Under the pieces are notes generated by a model. It saw only the letters and a list, made by a program, of their open reading frames with translations. It did no database searches and was not told the DNA's origin. A program made the translations under genes and the position numbers. Shown piece by piece: positions 44,785-56,921 of a stretch of DNA of 64,000 bases (its first letter is position 1; each line of letters opens with the position of its first letter). The DNA is from Oscillospiraceae bacterium (GTDB lineage Bacteria; Bacillota; Clostridia; Oscillospirales; Ruminococcaceae): NCBI GenBank assembly GCA_030533325.1, contig JAUNJJ010000005.1, forward strand, positions 22,333 to 86,332, read 5' to 3'.

Positions 44785-45056
44785 TGAAAACTTATTTAGT
44801 TAGGTTATATCTGTTTCCCGTCAGGTTTTACCGGAGGTTTATCTCTCCGCTTACCCCGCCCTGCTGTCGGTTTACTCCTACTTGTTCTGCCTACGCTGTA
44901 ACAGCAATCGAAAGATTTGGAATAGTAAAAGGAACAGTACTTGCTGTCTGGCGCATTCTTAGATGCAACCCGTTCTGTAAAGGCGGTTATGATGATGTTC
45001 CTGAGGAGTTCAGTTTCGTAAAGAAAAAAAGACAAGATGGAGGAGATAAAACTTGA
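44784..45056 (+). CDS. yidD: membrane protein insertion efficiency factor YidD
   Basis: 90 residues with the signature [20 protein letters not shown], then [20 protein letters not shown]. It is a small amphipathic protein aiding YidC. It overlaps yidC by four bases. Confidence 0.95.
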   Translation: MKTYLVRLYLFPVRFYRRFISPLTPPCCRFTPTCSAYAVTAIERFGIVKGTVLAVWRILRCNPFCKGGYDDVPEEFSFVKKKRQDGGDKT

Positions 45057-46228
45057 GGATTTTAGGTTATCCGCTTGGATGGATAATGTATGGCATCTAT
45101 AGCTTTTGCAAAAGTTATGGTGTCTCACTTATTATTTTTGCAATACTGACCAAAGCACTGCTTCTGCCGCTTAATGTTAAAAGTCAGCAGAGTGCAGCCA
45201 AGATGAGGGCACTTAACCCTAAACTTGAAAAGATAAAAAAGAGTTTTGCCAATAATCCGCAGCGCATTCAGGAAGAGCAGATGAAGCTTCAGGCAGAAGA
45301 GGGCGTTAACCCTATGTCAGGATGTCTTCCTGCACTTATTCAGTTTCCGATTCTTTTCGGTATCGTAGACGTTGTTTACAAACCGCTTACACATATTCTC
45401 AGAATGAGTAAGGAAACTCTTGCAGCTGCCGGTAAGATACTTGAAAAAATCCCTGATATTTCAAGAACAGACCTTTCACCTAACTATCAGGAACTTTCTG
45501 TTCTTAAGTATGCATCGGATCCTGCTTACAGCAGTTATTTTTCAGAACTTGGTCCTGATTTTATTGCAAAGATAACTGATTTTAATAATCACAATATGTT
45601 TCTTGGTTTCATAAACCTCGGAACCAAAGCTGATTTACATCCGGAAGTATGGACAGCAGGGGCTGTGGCACTTGTTGCAATTCCTATTCTTTCAGGTCTT
45701 GTAAATCTTGTAACAACATTTATTTCTCAGATGCATCAGAAGAAGACAAATCCTGCGATGGCAGGTATGGGAAGTATGAATGTTATGATGTACGGTATGT
45801 CAATATTTTACATCTGGTTTTCATTCTCTATTCCTTCAGGTGCGGCATTTTACTGGACAGTTTCAGGTATTCTAGGACTTATCCAGATGATAGCTTTCAA
45901 CAATTACTACACTGCCGAGAGATGTGAGGCACTTCTTGCAGCAGACAAGGAAAAGAACAAAAACAAAAAGCCTGGTTTTATGCAGAAACTCATGGAACAG
46001 CAGCAGGAAATGCTTGCTCAGCAGAACGGAACATCGGCATATCAGGGCAGTGCATCCAGAACACGCGGTGGTATGTCAAAGTCCGAATACAATGAACAGA
46101 GCAGAAAAGCAATAAATGAGGCAAGAAAAATAATTGATGCCAAATATTCCGATGATGATACTGAGGACAGCTCACTTGAAGCAGCCAGAAGACGTATGGC
46201 TGAAAAATACGGTGATGATATTGACTGA
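45053..46228 (+). CDS. yidC: YidC/OxaA-type membrane insertase
   Basis: 391 residues starting at TTG (GGAGGAG upstream). Five membrane segments typical of the short Gram-positive form ([77 protein letters not shown]). The central region between the second and third helices is longer than in Bacillus. The C-terminus is a charged, low-complexity tail. It inserts proteins into the membrane with or without Sec. One GTTAAC site at 45305. Confidence 0.95.
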   Translation: MRILGYPLGWIMYGIYSFCKSYGVSLIIFAILTKALLLPLNVKSQQSAAKMRALNPKLEKIKKSFANNPQRIQEEQMKLQAEEGVNPMSGCLPALIQFPILFGIVDVVYKPLTHILRMSKETLAAAGKILEKIPDISRTDLSPNYQELSVLKYASDPAYSSYFSELGPDFIAKITDFNNHNMFLGFINLGTKADLHPEVWTAGAVALVAIPILSGLVNLVTTFISQMHQKKTNPAMAGMGSMNVMMYGMSIFYIWFSFSIPSGAAFYWTVSGILGLIQMIAFNNYYTAERCEALLAADKEKNKNKKPGFMQKLMEQQQEMLAQQNGTSAYQGSASRTRGGMSKSEYNEQSRKAINEARKIIDAKYSDDDTEDSSLEAARRRMAEKYGDDID

Positions 46229-46248
46229 TAAAAAAAGGAGTGATTGAA

Positions 46249-47151
46249 ATGAAAAACATATTTGTCGGAAAAACGATAGAAGAAGCAAAGATGAATGCAG
46301 TTAATGCTTTTTGTGTTTCTGAGGAACTTATTTCTTTTACAGTTCTTGAAGAACCTAAAAAGGGCTTCCTTGGTATTATCAAGGGAGAAGCTAAGGTAGA
46401 AGCTGAATACATTCCTGCAAGTGCTGAAACTGATGAAGAAACTCATGTTTCAGAGGATATGGAATCAGCTGCGGAAGAACCGGTTCCGGCATCCGAAGTT
46501 TCAGACAAGCCTAGGTTTGAAGGAAACAAGGCAGAGGCTGCTGTAAACTACATTTTCAACATTTTTGATAAAATGGGTGTAAAAGCTGAATACACTTATG
46601 AAGAAACCGATGACGGAGTCATTATTAATCTTACAAGCGAAGATACAAGCTTCATAATCGGCAGAAGAGGCGAGAATCTCGATGCTATACAGTATCTTGC
46701 ATCAATGTTCTGCAACAGACTTGATGATGAATACTACAGAGTAGTTCTTGACAGCAACGGGTACAGAGACAAGAGAAAGAAAACACTTGAAGATCTGGCG
46801 AAGAAAATTGCCAAGAACGTACTCAGATCCGGACGTTCTACTGTTCTTGAACCGATGAATCCGTATGAAAGAAGAATAATTCATTCAGTGATTTCTGAAA
46901 TCGAAGGAGTTTCTTCACGTTCTGTCGGCGAAGAACCGTACCGAAAGATAATCATTTCTTCACTCAATAAAAAGGAGCACAGACGCAGCGACAAACGCGG
47001 CGGAAGAGGCGGACGCAAGGGTGAGGGAAGAAGAAACAGAAACTTTGAACCAAGATCACTTGATCTGAAGACAAGCTTCGAGAAAGACTACAAGAAACCG
47101 AAGCCTGAAGATGATATTAATGCTGGTCTTTACGGAAAAATCGAAATATAA
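46249..47151 (+). CDS. jag: Jag/KhpB/EloR RNA-binding protein
   Basis: 300 residues from the ATG at 46249 (AAAGGAG upstream). Jag N-terminal domain (KNIFVGKTIEEAKMNAVNAF...PKKGFLG), an acidic linker, a KH domain (FIIGRRGENLDAIQYLASM) and an R3H domain (NPYERRIIHSVIS), then a basic Arg/Gly-rich tail. It partners KhpA in RNA binding and control of cell elongation in related species. Confidence 0.94.
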   Translation: MKNIFVGKTIEEAKMNAVNAFCVSEELISFTVLEEPKKGFLGIIKGEAKVEAEYIPASAETDEETHVSEDMESAAEEPVPASEVSDKPRFEGNKAEAAVNYIFNIFDKMGVKAEYTYEETDDGVIINLTSEDTSFIIGRRGENLDAIQYLASMFCNRLDDEYYRVVLDSNGYRDKRKKTLEDLAKKIAKNVLRSGRSTVLEPMNPYERRIIHSVISEIEGVSSRSVGEEPYRKIIISSLNKKEHRRSDKRGGRGGRKGEGRRNRNFEPRSLDLKTSFEKDYKKPKPEDDINAGLYGKIEI

Positions 47152-47155
47152 AAAA

Positions 47156-47188
47156 TATTTCCCCGGTGAGATTTTCATCGGGGAAATA
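47156..47188 (+). terminator. hairpin between jag and mnmE
   Basis: 14-bp stem TATTTCCCCGGTGA / TCATCGGGGAAATA with one G-U pair and a 5-base loop, then a short T-stretch. Likely a terminator or processing site. Confidence 0.7.
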
Positions 47189-47214
47189 ATTTAGGTCAGG
47201 ATGGAGCGAAAAAT

Positions 47215-48579
47215 ATGTCAACTGTAGCTGCGATATCAACCCCGAATGCTGTCGGAGGAATATCTGTAATCAGGATTTCCGGAAGTGATGCATTTGCTGT
47301 TTCGGACAGAGTATTCAGGGCGTACAGCGGAAAAAAAGTATCCGATATGGAAGGTTATACATGTTCCTACGGAGAGATAACGGAAAACGGAGAAAAGCTT
47401 GACGATGTTGTTTTAACCGTATTCAGGGCTCCGAAGAGTTATACTGGTGAGGATGTTGCTGAGATTTCATGTCACGGAGGTATTTATATAACACGACAGA
47501 TACTGAGACTTGTTCTTTCTGCAGGAGCTGAGCTTGCTGAGGCGGGTGAATTTACAAAGAGGGCATTTCTCAACGGAAAAATGTCTCTTACACAGGCTGA
47601 GGCTGTTATGGACGTGATTTCATCAACAGGGAGAAATGAACTCAGATACGCTGTCGCTCTGAAGGACGGTGCGATGTTCAGAAGAATTACTTCAGTAAGG
47701 GAAAAGATAGTAAAGGTTCTTGGAGATCTTGCTGCCTGGGCTGATTATCCGGAAGAAGAGGACATACCTTTTGTTGACCCTGTTACACTTGAAGCAGAGC
47801 TTGCGGATATCAGAGAAGACCTTTCACGGCTTTCCGCAACCTATGATTACGGAAAAATAATCAGAGAGGGTATTAACACTGTTATTGTGGGAAGGCCGAA
47901 TGTAGGAAAGTCAACTCTTATGAACTGCCTGAGCGGATATGAGAGAAGTATAGTAACCAATATAGCCGGAACAACCCGTGATGTTGTTGAGGAATATGTA
48001 AAGATAGGTGAGCTGACAATCAGACTTTCCGATACTGCAGGAATAAGAGATACAGACGACCAGATTGAACAGCGCGGAGTTGAGATTGCCTACGGAAAAA
48101 TCCGTGAAGCAGATCTTGTACTTGCTGTGTTTGACTCTTCTGAAGAGCTTTCTGCGGATGACAGAAATATAATCCGTTCCCTTGGGGACAGAAAGGCAAT
48201 TGCCCTTCTCAACAAGTCTGACAAGGAGAGAGTTGCTGATACTGAATATCTGCGTGAGCATTTCCGGTATGTTATCGAGATATCGGCCAAAAACTCCAGC
48301 GGCATAGATGGTCTTGAGGAATGCCTCGAAAAAATGTTTATAAATGAGGAAATCGATTCTCAGGACGGTATTATTGCAAATGAGCGTCAGAAGCAGTGCC
48401 TTGAAATGTCACTTGCCTCTGTAAATGATGCACTTTGCATTCTGAGAAACGGAGAGAGTCTTGATGCGGTTACTGTTGTTATTGACGAGGCACTTGCAAA
48501 TCTTCTCAGACTTACAGGTGAAAATGTTGCTGACAGCGTGGTAAATGAAGTATTTTCACGCTTCTGCGTAGGAAAGTAG
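47215..48579 (+). CDS. mnmE: tRNA modification GTPase MnmE
   Basis: 454 residues. N-terminal folate-binding domain (AAISTPNAVGGISVIRISG), inserted G domain with GRPNVGKSTLMN, DTAGIRDT and NKSD, and the C-terminal FCVGK with the essential cysteine. With MnmG it makes cmnm5U34 in tRNAs. It is followed 15 bases later by mnmG. Confidence 0.97.
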   Translation: MSTVAAISTPNAVGGISVIRISGSDAFAVSDRVFRAYSGKKVSDMEGYTCSYGEITENGEKLDDVVLTVFRAPKSYTGEDVAEISCHGGIYITRQILRLVLSAGAELAEAGEFTKRAFLNGKMSLTQAEAVMDVISSTGRNELRYAVALKDGAMFRRITSVREKIVKVLGDLAAWADYPEEEDIPFVDPVTLEAELADIREDLSRLSATYDYGKIIREGINTVIVGRPNVGKSTLMNCLSGYERSIVTNIAGTTRDVVEEYVKIGELTIRLSDTAGIRDTDDQIEQRGVEIAYGKIREADLVLAVFDSSEELSADDRNIIRSLGDRKAIALLNKSDKERVADTEYLREHFRYVIEISAKNSSGIDGLEECLEKMFINEEIDSQDGIIANERQKQCLEMSLASVNDALCILRNGESLDAVTVVIDEALANLLRLTGENVADSVVNEVFSRFCVGK

Positions 48580-48594
48580 GAAAGGAAAATTTTC

Positions 48595-50475
48595 ATGGAA
48601 TATGTAATGGGAAGCTATGATGTTATCGTTGTAGGAGCAGGCCATGCTGGTGTTGAAGCTGCTCTTGCCTGTGCAAGACTCGGCTGTTCAGCTGCCCTTT
48701 TTACGATATCACTTGATGCAATAAGCAATATGCCGTGCAATCCTTCAATAGGCGGTACAGCAAAGGGACATCTTGTACGTGAAATAGATGCTCTCGGCGG
48801 TGAGATGGGTAAAGCGGCTGACAAATGCTTTATTCAGAGCAGAATGCTGAACAGAGGACGTGGTCCGGCAGTACACAGTCTCAGAGTACAGGCAGACAGA
48901 AGACTTTTTCACACATATATGAAGAGGGTCTGCGAGTCTGAAAAAAATCTCGATATCAAGCAGGCTGAGGTTGCAGCAATTATAACGGAAAACGGTGAGA
49001 TAAAAGGAATAAGAACATCTCTCGGAGCCGTTTACAGTGCCAAGGCAGTAATTATTGCCACAGGTACCTATCTCAGAGGAAAGATTCATGTAGGTGAAGC
49101 TTCATATACAGGAGGTCCTGATGCTACAATAGCACCTCTCAGTTTAAGCGATTCACTTGCTGAGAACGGTATAACACTCAGAAGATTCAAGACGGGAACA
49201 CCGTGCCGTGTTCACAAAAGAAGTATCAACTTCGATGTTCTTGAAAGACAGGACGGAGACGAAGATATTACTCCGTTCTCATTTGAAACAGACAGAGAAG
49301 GTCTTAAAAATCAGGTTAGCTGCTATATTTCCTATACAAATGCTGAAACACATAAAGTAATAAAGGAAAACCTTCACCGTTCACCTCTCTACGGCGGAAG
49401 AATAGAAGGCGTGGGACCGAGGTACTGTCCCTCAATAGAAGACAAGGTTGTAAGGTTTGCTGACAAGGAAAGGCATCAGCTTTTTATTGAGCCGATGGGA
49501 CTCGATACTGACGAGTACTATCTTCAGGGAATGTCTTCGTCTCTTCCGGAGGATGTTCAGCTTGCATTTTTAAGAACTATAAAAGGTCTTGAAAATGTTG
49601 AGATTATGCGTCCGGCATATGCTATAGAATACGACTGCTGTGACCCTACAGAACTTCTTCCGACACTTGAATTCAAAAACTTAAGCGGACTTTACGGTGC
49701 AGGCCAGTTCAACGGAACAAGCGGTTACGAGGAAGCTGCTGCACAGGGCCTTGTTGCAGGTATAAACGCAGCTCTTAAGATACAGAACAGAGAACCTCTT
49801 ATACTCGACAGAGCAAGTTCATACACAGGAACGCTGATTGATGACCTTGTAACCAAGGGCTGTGATGATCCTTACAGAATGATGACTTCAAGGAGTGAGT
49901 ACAGACTTCTCTTAAGACAGGATAACTGCGATCAGAGACTCACACCTGTCGGACATAAGATCGGCCTTATAAGCGATGAGAGATATGAAAAGCTTATCGT
50001 TAAGCAGAAACAGATTGAAGAGGAATTTAACCGTGTAAGTACACTTAATATTGCACCTGATGCTGAACTCAACAGATTCCTTGAGGAAAACGGAACAACA
50101 GCAATGACGACGGGGTGTAAGCTGGTTGACCTTATGAGAAGACCGCAGCTTAATTATTTTATGCTTGAAAAGTTTGACAGAAACAGACCGGAGCTTGACT
50201 TTGAGGTATGTGAACAGGTTGACCTTAAGATTAAGTATGACGGATATATCCAGAAGCAGATTGCTCAGGTAGAACAGATGAGAAAGCTTAACAACAAACT
50301 TCTTCCTGAGGATATCGACTATAAGGAAATAAAAGGTCTCAGACTTGAGGCTGTTGAGAAACTTTCAAAGTTCAGACCGTTCAGCATAGGTCATGCTTCA
50401 AGAATTTCCGGTGTTTCCCCGGCGGACATTTCAGTGCTGCTTATCTGGCTTGAACAGAACAGCAGAAGGAGGTAA
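48595..50475 (+). CDS. mnmG: tRNA uridine-5-carboxymethylaminomethyl modification enzyme MnmG
   Basis: 626 residues. FAD-binding [17 protein letters not shown] at the N-terminus, family signatures [20 protein letters not shown] and [19 protein letters not shown], and the C-terminal MnmE-binding helical domain ([20 protein letters not shown]). A four-codon N-terminal extension (MEYV) precedes an alternative ATG at 48607; the first ATG has the better ribosome binding site. Confidence 0.97.
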   Translation: MEYVMGSYDVIVVGAGHAGVEAALACARLGCSAALFTISLDAISNMPCNPSIGGTAKGHLVREIDALGGEMGKAADKCFIQSRMLNRGRGPAVHSLRVQADRRLFHTYMKRVCESEKNLDIKQAEVAAIITENGEIKGIRTSLGAVYSAKAVIIATGTYLRGKIHVGEASYTGGPDATIAPLSLSDSLAENGITLRRFKTGTPCRVHKRSINFDVLERQDGDEDITPFSFETDREGLKNQVSCYISYTNAETHKVIKENLHRSPLYGGRIEGVGPRYCPSIEDKVVRFADKERHQLFIEPMGLDTDEYYLQGMSSSLPEDVQLAFLRTIKGLENVEIMRPAYAIEYDCCDPTELLPTLEFKNLSGLYGAGQFNGTSGYEEAAAQGLVAGINAALKIQNREPLILDRASSYTGTLIDDLVTKGCDDPYRMMTSRSEYRLLLRQDNCDQRLTPVGHKIGLISDERYEKLIVKQKQIEEEFNRVSTLNIAPDAELNRFLEENGTTAMTTGCKLVDLMRRPQLNYFMLEKFDRNRPELDFEVCEQVDLKIKYDGYIQKQIAQVEQMRKLNNKLLPEDIDYKEIKGLRLEAVEKLSKFRPFSIGHASRISGVSPADISVLLIWLEQNSRRR

Positions 50476-50477
50476 AT

Positions 50478-51182
50478 ATGCTGCCTGAATACAGCTTCTG
50501 TAAAAAAATATTTGAGGAAAATGAACTTGAACTTACAAAAGAGGTTTATGAAAAACTCGATATATATGCAGAATTTCTTGTTGAGACAAACAAGGTCATG
50601 AATCTTACTGCAATAACTGATCCGGAGGAAATTCTTATAAAGCATTTTGCCGACAGCATTGCCATAACAAGATTTGTAAACTTTGAAGACGGGATGAAAG
50701 CTATAGATGTAGGAACAGGAGCGGGATTCCCGCTTCTTCCTGTAAAAATATACAGACCGGGCATAAAAATAACCCTTCTCGACGGACTGAACAAGCGTAT
50801 AAAATTTCTTTCGGAGCTCTGTGAAAAAATTTCTGTGGATGCAGAATGCATACATGAGCGTGCTGAGCTTCTTGCCAAAAAGGAAGAATACCGTGAAAAA
50901 TATGATATTGCGACAGCAAGAGCTGTTTCAGCAATGCCTGTACTCTGCGAATACTGTATGCCTTTTGTAAAAAAAGGCGGAGTATTCTGTGCTATGAAGG
51001 GACCTTCAGAGGATATAGGCGCTGCCGCGAATGCAGTAAAAATTCTCGGAGGCAGTCCTGCAAATGATATACAGTACACTCTTAACGGAGAACAAAGAAG
51101 AATCGTAACAGTAAAAAAAATATCCTCTGTTTCGCCAAAATATCCCCGTGCATCAGGGAAGATAAAGTCAAAGCCGCTGTAA
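50478..51182 (+). CDS. rsmG: 16S rRNA m7G527 methyltransferase RsmG
   Basis: 234 residues. SAM-binding motif IDVGTGAGFPLLPVKIYRP, and the catalytic-region segments LTAITDPEEILIKHFADS and TARAVSAMPVLCEYC. It starts two bases after mnmG with GGAGG overlapping the mnmG stop. A terminator overlaps its 3' end. Confidence 0.96.
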   Translation: MLPEYSFCKKIFEENELELTKEVYEKLDIYAEFLVETNKVMNLTAITDPEEILIKHFADSIAITRFVNFEDGMKAIDVGTGAGFPLLPVKIYRPGIKITLLDGLNKRIKFLSELCEKISVDAECIHERAELLAKKEEYREKYDIATARAVSAMPVLCEYCMPFVKKGGVFCAMKGPSEDIGAAANAVKILGGSPANDIQYTLNGEQRRIVTVKKISSVSPKYPRASGKIKSKPL

Positions 51183-51205
51183 TACCAGCGGCTTTTGTTT
51201 TTTTA
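51171..51205 (+). terminator. terminator of the rpmH-rsmG series
   Basis: AAGCCGCTG (51171-51179) pairs with CAGCGGCTT (51186-51194), followed by a long T-run. The first arm lies in the last codons of rsmG. Confidence 0.9.
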
Positions 51206-51308
51206 CAGTGTTTTAAGCAGAAATATTTTTGTGGAAATTATTTCCTTTAAGAGTTATAATACAGACAAGGAAGTTTTTTGCCAAAATAAAATTAAAGGAG
51301 TTTAAAAC

Positions 51309-52121
51309 ATGGGTGCTTTTTTAGGATTTACAAAAGAGAAACAGATTAACAGGGTAGTCCAGATTGACGTTGCGGATATTGTTCCAAATCCTCATCAGCC
51401 GAGAACAGAGTTTGAAAACGGAGATATATTTTCTCTGGCTGAGAGCATACGTCAGAACGGAATACTTCAGCCGCTTACAGTTCGCAGAGCGGACGACCAC
51501 TATGAGATTATAGCGGGCGAAAGAAGGCTGAGAGCGGCCAAGCTTGTTCAGCTGCAGTCGGTGCCGTGCATTATTATGAACGTGAGCGAAAGAAACTCAG
51601 CCATACTGGCACTTGTTGAGAATATTCAGCGTCAGAATCTGTCTTTTTTTGATGAGGCTGCAGCGATAGAAAAGCTTATAAACTATTACGGCATGACTCA
51701 GGAGGACGCAGCGATAAAACTGGGAAAGGCACAGAGCACAATTGCCAACAAGCTAAGGCTTCTTAAACTTTCCGATGAGGAACGTCTTGTGATTACCCGC
51801 TATAACCTTACCGAACGTCATGCCAGAGCTCTTCTCAAACTCGGTTCCCCGGAGGACAGGCTTCTTATAATTAACCGTGTTGTAAAGGGAAAACTGAATG
51901 TTGAGAAGACGGAGCAGATAATTGAAGAGTACATAGCCAAAAACGGCGAAAAGGAGAGCTACCGCAAGAGGAGCAAGGTATTTGCAGATGTCCGTCTCTT
52001 TGTAAATTCCATTAACAAAGCCGTGGAAACCATGAAAGCCGCCGGCATTTCCGCCGACTCCTGCAAAATCCAGTACGATGACTTTGTTGAATACAGAGTA
52101 AGAATCCCGATAGAAAAATAA
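51309..52121 (+). CDS. noc: Noc-type nucleoid occlusion ParB paralogue
   Basis: 270 residues. A short amphipathic N-terminus (MGAFLGFTKEK) resembles the membrane-targeting helix of Noc. ParB/CTPase motifs SLAESIRQNGILQPLTVRR and EIIAGERRLRAAK, then a helix-turn-helix (AAIKLGKAQSTIANKLRLLKL). Noc blocks division over the nucleoid. In this position between rsmG and parA, Firmicutes usually carry noc. A parS-like palindrome follows four bases after its stop, so autoregulation or ParB loading there is plausible. Confidence 0.88.
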   Translation: MGAFLGFTKEKQINRVVQIDVADIVPNPHQPRTEFENGDIFSLAESIRQNGILQPLTVRRADDHYEIIAGERRLRAAKLVQLQSVPCIIMNVSERNSAILALVENIQRQNLSFFDEAAAIEKLINYYGMTQEDAAIKLGKAQSTIANKLRLLKLSDEERLVITRYNLTERHARALLKLGSPEDRLLIINRVVKGKLNVEKTEQIIEEYIAKNGEKESYRKRSKVFADVRLFVNSINKAVETMKAAGISADSCKIQYDDFVEYRVRIPIEK

Positions 52122-52124
52122 AAA

Positions 52125-52140
52125 TGTTCCACGTGGAACA
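52125..52140. promoter_or_regulatory. parS: parS centromere site 1
   Basis: Perfect palindrome TGTTCCACGTGGAACA, a variant of the firmicute parS consensus TGTTTCACGTGAAACA. It lies between noc and parA, within about 10 kb of the putative origin. Confidence 0.92.
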
Positions 52141-52147
52141 TTTCATC

Positions 52148-52188
52148 AAAAATCCCTTTCAGAAATTCATCTGATAAGGGATTTTTTC
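52148..52188 (+). terminator. terminator after noc
   Basis: AAAAATCCCTT and TCAGA pair with TCTGA and AAGGGATTTTT across a 6-base loop with one bulge, followed by a T-run. It isolates parA from noc. Confidence 0.8.
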
Positions 52189-52217
52189 TTTACACCAAAT
52201 ATGATTTGTGATATAAT
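52189..52217 (+). promoter_or_regulatory. parA promoter
   Basis: TTTACA (52189-52194), 17-base spacer, TATAAT (52212-52217), 39 bases before the TTG start. Confidence 0.75.
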
Positions 52218-52256
52218 AATAATTAGCGTATTTTATAAAATGAAGGAGGAATCATA

Positions 52257-53069
52257 TTGGGTAAGGTAATTGCAGTCGCCAATCAGAAAGGCGGAGTAGG
52301 AAAATCAACTACTGTAATAAATCTTGCCGCATTTCTCGGCAGCAGGGACAGAAAGGTGCTTTGCATAGACCTTGATGCTCAGGGAAATGTAACCAGCGGA
52401 TTCGGTATAATGAAAAAAACAGTGAAGTTTTCATCCTATGATCTGCTTATCGGAAGAGCAAGTGTTCAGGAGGCTGCTGTTTATACAGAATTCGAAAATG
52501 TTTCCGTAGTTCCTTCAACATCTGCACTTGCAGGTGCGGAGATAGAAATTGTCGATCTTGAGGGAAGACTAAGAAGACTAAGGATGCAGATTTTGTCATG
52601 CAGGCACGAATATGATTTTATATTTATCGACTGCCCGCCGTCACTCAGCCTTGTGACTCTGAACGGACTTGTGGCAGCTGACAGTGTGATTATTCCTCTG
52701 CAGTGCGAATTCTTCTCACTTGAAGGTCTTTCACAGCTTGATCAGATAATACGTCATGTAAAATCAAACGAAAATCCATCCCTTGAGATAGAGGGGCTTT
52801 TATTTACTATGTTTGATCCTCGTCTTAATGTAACAGGCCAGGTAGTAAATGAAGTAAAGAAAGCTTTTCCGAATCAGGTCTTTGAAACTACAATACCGAG
52901 AAATGTTCGTCTTTCCGAAGCTCCAAGCTACGGAATGCCGGTAATGTACTACGATAAAAATTCAAAGGGTGCTGAAGCCTACGCCCGTCTTGGTATGGAA
53001 ATTCTCGGTGAAAAATATGAAGAAAAGCCGAAGAAGAAATTTTCATTAGGTATAAAAAAGAAAAAGTAA
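52257..53069 (+). CDS. parA: chromosome partition ATPase ParA (Soj)
   Basis: 270 residues with a TTG start (AAGGAGGA upstream). Deviant Walker A NQKGGVGKSTTVINLA, then LCIDLDAQGNVTSGFG and DFIFIDCPPSLSLVTLNG. The C-terminus is lysine-rich (KPKKKFSLGIKKKK). It drives origin segregation with ParB and can act on DnaA in Bacillus. The parB gene follows. Confidence 0.96.
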   Translation: MGKVIAVANQKGGVGKSTTVINLAAFLGSRDRKVLCIDLDAQGNVTSGFGIMKKTVKFSSYDLLIGRASVQEAAVYTEFENVSVVPSTSALAGAEIEIVDLEGRLRRLRMQILSCRHEYDFIFIDCPPSLSLVTLNGLVAADSVIIPLQCEFFSLEGLSQLDQIIRHVKSNENPSLEIEGLLFTMFDPRLNVTGQVVNEVKKAFPNQVFETTIPRNVRLSEAPSYGMPVMYYDKNSKGAEAYARLGMEILGEKYEEKPKKKFSLGIKKKK

Positions 53070-53088
53070 CTGAAAGGAAGTGATGTGC

Positions 53089-53928
53089 GTGGCACCTAAA
53101 AAAGGCGGACTGGGAAGAGGACTTGAATCACTTTTCAGCGACAATTCTTCCGAAGTTCAGGTTAAGAGAACTCTGAGAACATCTGAGATTGAACCTAACA
53201 GACTGCAGCCGAGAAAATCATTTGACGATGATGCCATTGCTTCTCTTGCGGATTCGATAAAAACCCACGGAATGATACAGCCGCTTGTGGTAAGACCGTA
53301 CATGGGTACATATCAGATAGTTGCCGGTGAAAGAAGATGGCGCGCAGCCAGAGAGGCGGCAGTTGAGGAAGTACCGGTTATTATAAAGGATCTCACAGAC
53401 TCCGAGGCGATGCAGATTGCTCTTGTTGAAAATCTGCAGCGTGAAAATCTCAATCCTGTTGAAGAGGCAGCCGGGCTGAAGGAACTTGCTGATAAGTATA
53501 ATATGACACAGGAGAGTATAGCTCATATAACCGGACGTTCACGATCAGCTGTTTCAAATTCCATAAGACTTTTAGGACTTCCTGATGAGGTGCTTGAACT
53601 TATTAAGGACGGTCTGGTTTCAGTCGGACATGCCAAGGTTCTTCTTTCCGTAGAGGATGAAAATCTTGTCATAAATCTGGCTTCAAGGGTTGCAGAGGGG
53701 ACACTTACGGTAAGAGCTCTTGAAAGTATAGCAGCTTCACTCAAAAAGGAAAAGAAAGAGCCTGAAAAGCCGTCAGACAGTTACTTCAGAGAGATGGAAA
53801 TAAGTCTTAAGGAGAGTCTGGGAAGAAAAGTAACTGTGAAGAACAGGGGCAATGACAAGGGAACTCTTGTTCTCGAATTTTACGATAAGGCAGATCTGCT
53901 GTTTCTGGCAGACAAGCTTTCAAAATAA
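53089..53928 (+). CDS. parB: chromosome partition protein ParB (Spo0J)
   Basis: About 279 residues from the GTG at 53089 (VAPKKGGLGRGLESLFSDN), eight bases after AAGGAAG; alternative starts at 53080 (GTG) and 53083 (ATG) lie too close to that site. CTPase motifs SLADSIKTHGMIQPLVVRP and QIVAGERRWRAARE, helix-turn-helix (ESIAHITGRSRSAVSNSIRLLGLP) and a C-terminal dimer domain. It loads as a clamp at parS. Three parS palindromes are in the window. Confidence 0.95.
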   Translation: MAPKKGGLGRGLESLFSDNSSEVQVKRTLRTSEIEPNRLQPRKSFDDDAIASLADSIKTHGMIQPLVVRPYMGTYQIVAGERRWRAAREAAVEEVPVIIKDLTDSEAMQIALVENLQRENLNPVEEAAGLKELADKYNMTQESIAHITGRSRSAVSNSIRLLGLPDEVLELIKDGLVSVGHAKVLLSVEDENLVINLASRVAEGTLTVRALESIAASLKKEKKEPEKPSDSYFREMEISLKESLGRKVTVKNRGNDKGTLVLEFYDKADLLFLADKLSK

Positions 53929-53966
53929 ATAACTGAAAATTTTTTACAGAAAGAGAGTATATAATA

Positions 53967-55250
53967 ATGCTGGATATTAAATTTGTCAGAGAAAATCCCG
54001 ATATTGTAAAACAGAATATTAAAAATAAGTTTCAGGACGAAAAGCTTCCGCTTGTTGACGAGGTAATTGAACTCGATAAGAAAAACCGCGCTATCAAGCA
54101 GGAAGTTGAAGCTTTAAGAGCTAACAGAAACAAGCTTTCAAAGCAGATCGGCGGTCTTATGGCTCAGGGAAAGAAGGACGAAGCTGAAGAAGTAAAGGCT
54201 CAGGTTAAGGCACAGGCTGACCGTCTTGAAGCACTTAATGCTGAAGAAAGAGAAGTTGAGGAAAACCTCAGGAAGAAAATGATGGTTATTCCTAATATCA
54301 TTGATCCTTCTGTTCCGATTGGTAAAGATGACTCAGAAAACGTTGAGATAGAAAAGTTCGGTGAACCGGTTGTTCCTGAATTTGAAGTTCCGTATCATAC
54401 AGAGATAATGGAAAAGTTTGACGGTATTGATCTTGACAGTGCAGGTAAGGTTGCAGGAAACGGTTTCTACTACCTTATGGGCGATGTGGCAAGACTTCAT
54501 TCTTCAATCCTTGCCTATGCAAGAGATTTTATGATTGACAGAGGATTTACTTACTGCATTCCTCCTTTCATGATCAGAAGCAACGTTGTAACAGGTGTTA
54601 TGAGCTTTGCTGAGATGGACGCAATGATGTACAAGATTGAAGGTGAAGACCTTTATCTTATCGGTACAAGTGAACACTCAATGATAGGCAAGTTCATCGA
54701 TACTATTAATCCGGAAGAAAAGCTTCCGTACACACTTACAAGCTATTCACCGTGTTTCCGCAAGGAAAAGGGTGCTCATGGTATTGAGGAAAGAGGCGTT
54801 TACCGTATTCACCAGTTTGAAAAGCAGGAAATGATTGTTGTCTGCAAGCCTGAAGAGAGCAGGGAATGGTTTGAAAAACTCTGGAAAAATACTGTTGATC
54901 TTTTCAGAAGCCTTGATATTCCTGTTCGTACAATCGAATGCTGCTCAGGCGACCTTGCTGACCTTAAGGTGAAGTCAATCGACGTTGAGGCATGGTCACC
55001 AAGACAGAAGAAGTACTTTGAAGTTGGAAGCTGCTCAAACCTTGGCGACGCTCAGGCAAGAAGACTTGGAATACGTATAAAGGGTGCTGAGGGCAATTAC
55101 TTTGCTCACACTCTCAACAATACAGTTGTTGCTCCTCCGAGAATGCTCATTGCTTTTCTTGAAAACAACCTTAATGCTGACGGCTCTGTAAATATTCCTG
55201 AAGCTCTTGTTCCTTATATGAGAAAGGAAAAGCTTGTTCCGGTAAAATGA
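53967..55250 (+). CDS. serS: seryl-tRNA synthetase
   Basis: 427 residues. An N-terminal coiled-coil arm (about 30-105) for tRNA-Ser, then the class II core: motif 2 region SPCFRKEKGAHGIEERGVYRIHQFEKQEMI and motif 3 near NTVVAPPRMLIAFLENN. It charges tRNA-Ser. No T-box leader is seen in the 38 bases upstream. Gene order parB-serS is common in related genomes. Confidence 0.98.
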   Translation: MLDIKFVRENPDIVKQNIKNKFQDEKLPLVDEVIELDKKNRAIKQEVEALRANRNKLSKQIGGLMAQGKKDEAEEVKAQVKAQADRLEALNAEEREVEENLRKKMMVIPNIIDPSVPIGKDDSENVEIEKFGEPVVPEFEVPYHTEIMEKFDGIDLDSAGKVAGNGFYYLMGDVARLHSSILAYARDFMIDRGFTYCIPPFMIRSNVVTGVMSFAEMDAMMYKIEGEDLYLIGTSEHSMIGKFIDTINPEEKLPYTLTSYSPCFRKEKGAHGIEERGVYRIHQFEKQEMIVVCKPEESREWFEKLWKNTVDLFRSLDIPVRTIECCSGDLADLKVKSIDVEAWSPRQKKYFEVGSCSNLGDAQARRLGIRIKGAEGNYFAHTLNNTVVAPPRMLIAFLENNLNADGSVNIPEALVPYMRKEKLVPVK

Positions 55251-55337
55251 TTTTGCTGGTACAGGATGTATTATTTAAAGCGCTGATTATCAACACATAT
55301 TTTAGATAATATTTTACAGAAAAAATTAGTATAATAC

Positions 55338-55366
55338 TTGACAAATATTTTAAAATAGAGTATTCT
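55338..55366 (+). promoter_or_regulatory. guaB promoter
   Basis: TTGACA (55338-55343), 17-base spacer, TATTCT (55361-55366). No riboswitch-like structure was recognised in the short leader. Confidence 0.75.
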
Positions 55367-55371
55367 AATAG

Positions 55372-56880
<1,509 letters not shown>

Positions 56881-56921
56881 TTTGGTGATTGATTTTTTAT
56901 AATTATTAATATGGATTTATT

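Noticed and set aside
53929..53966. T-box leader before serS
   Set aside because: The gap is only 38 bases, with no T-box sequence.
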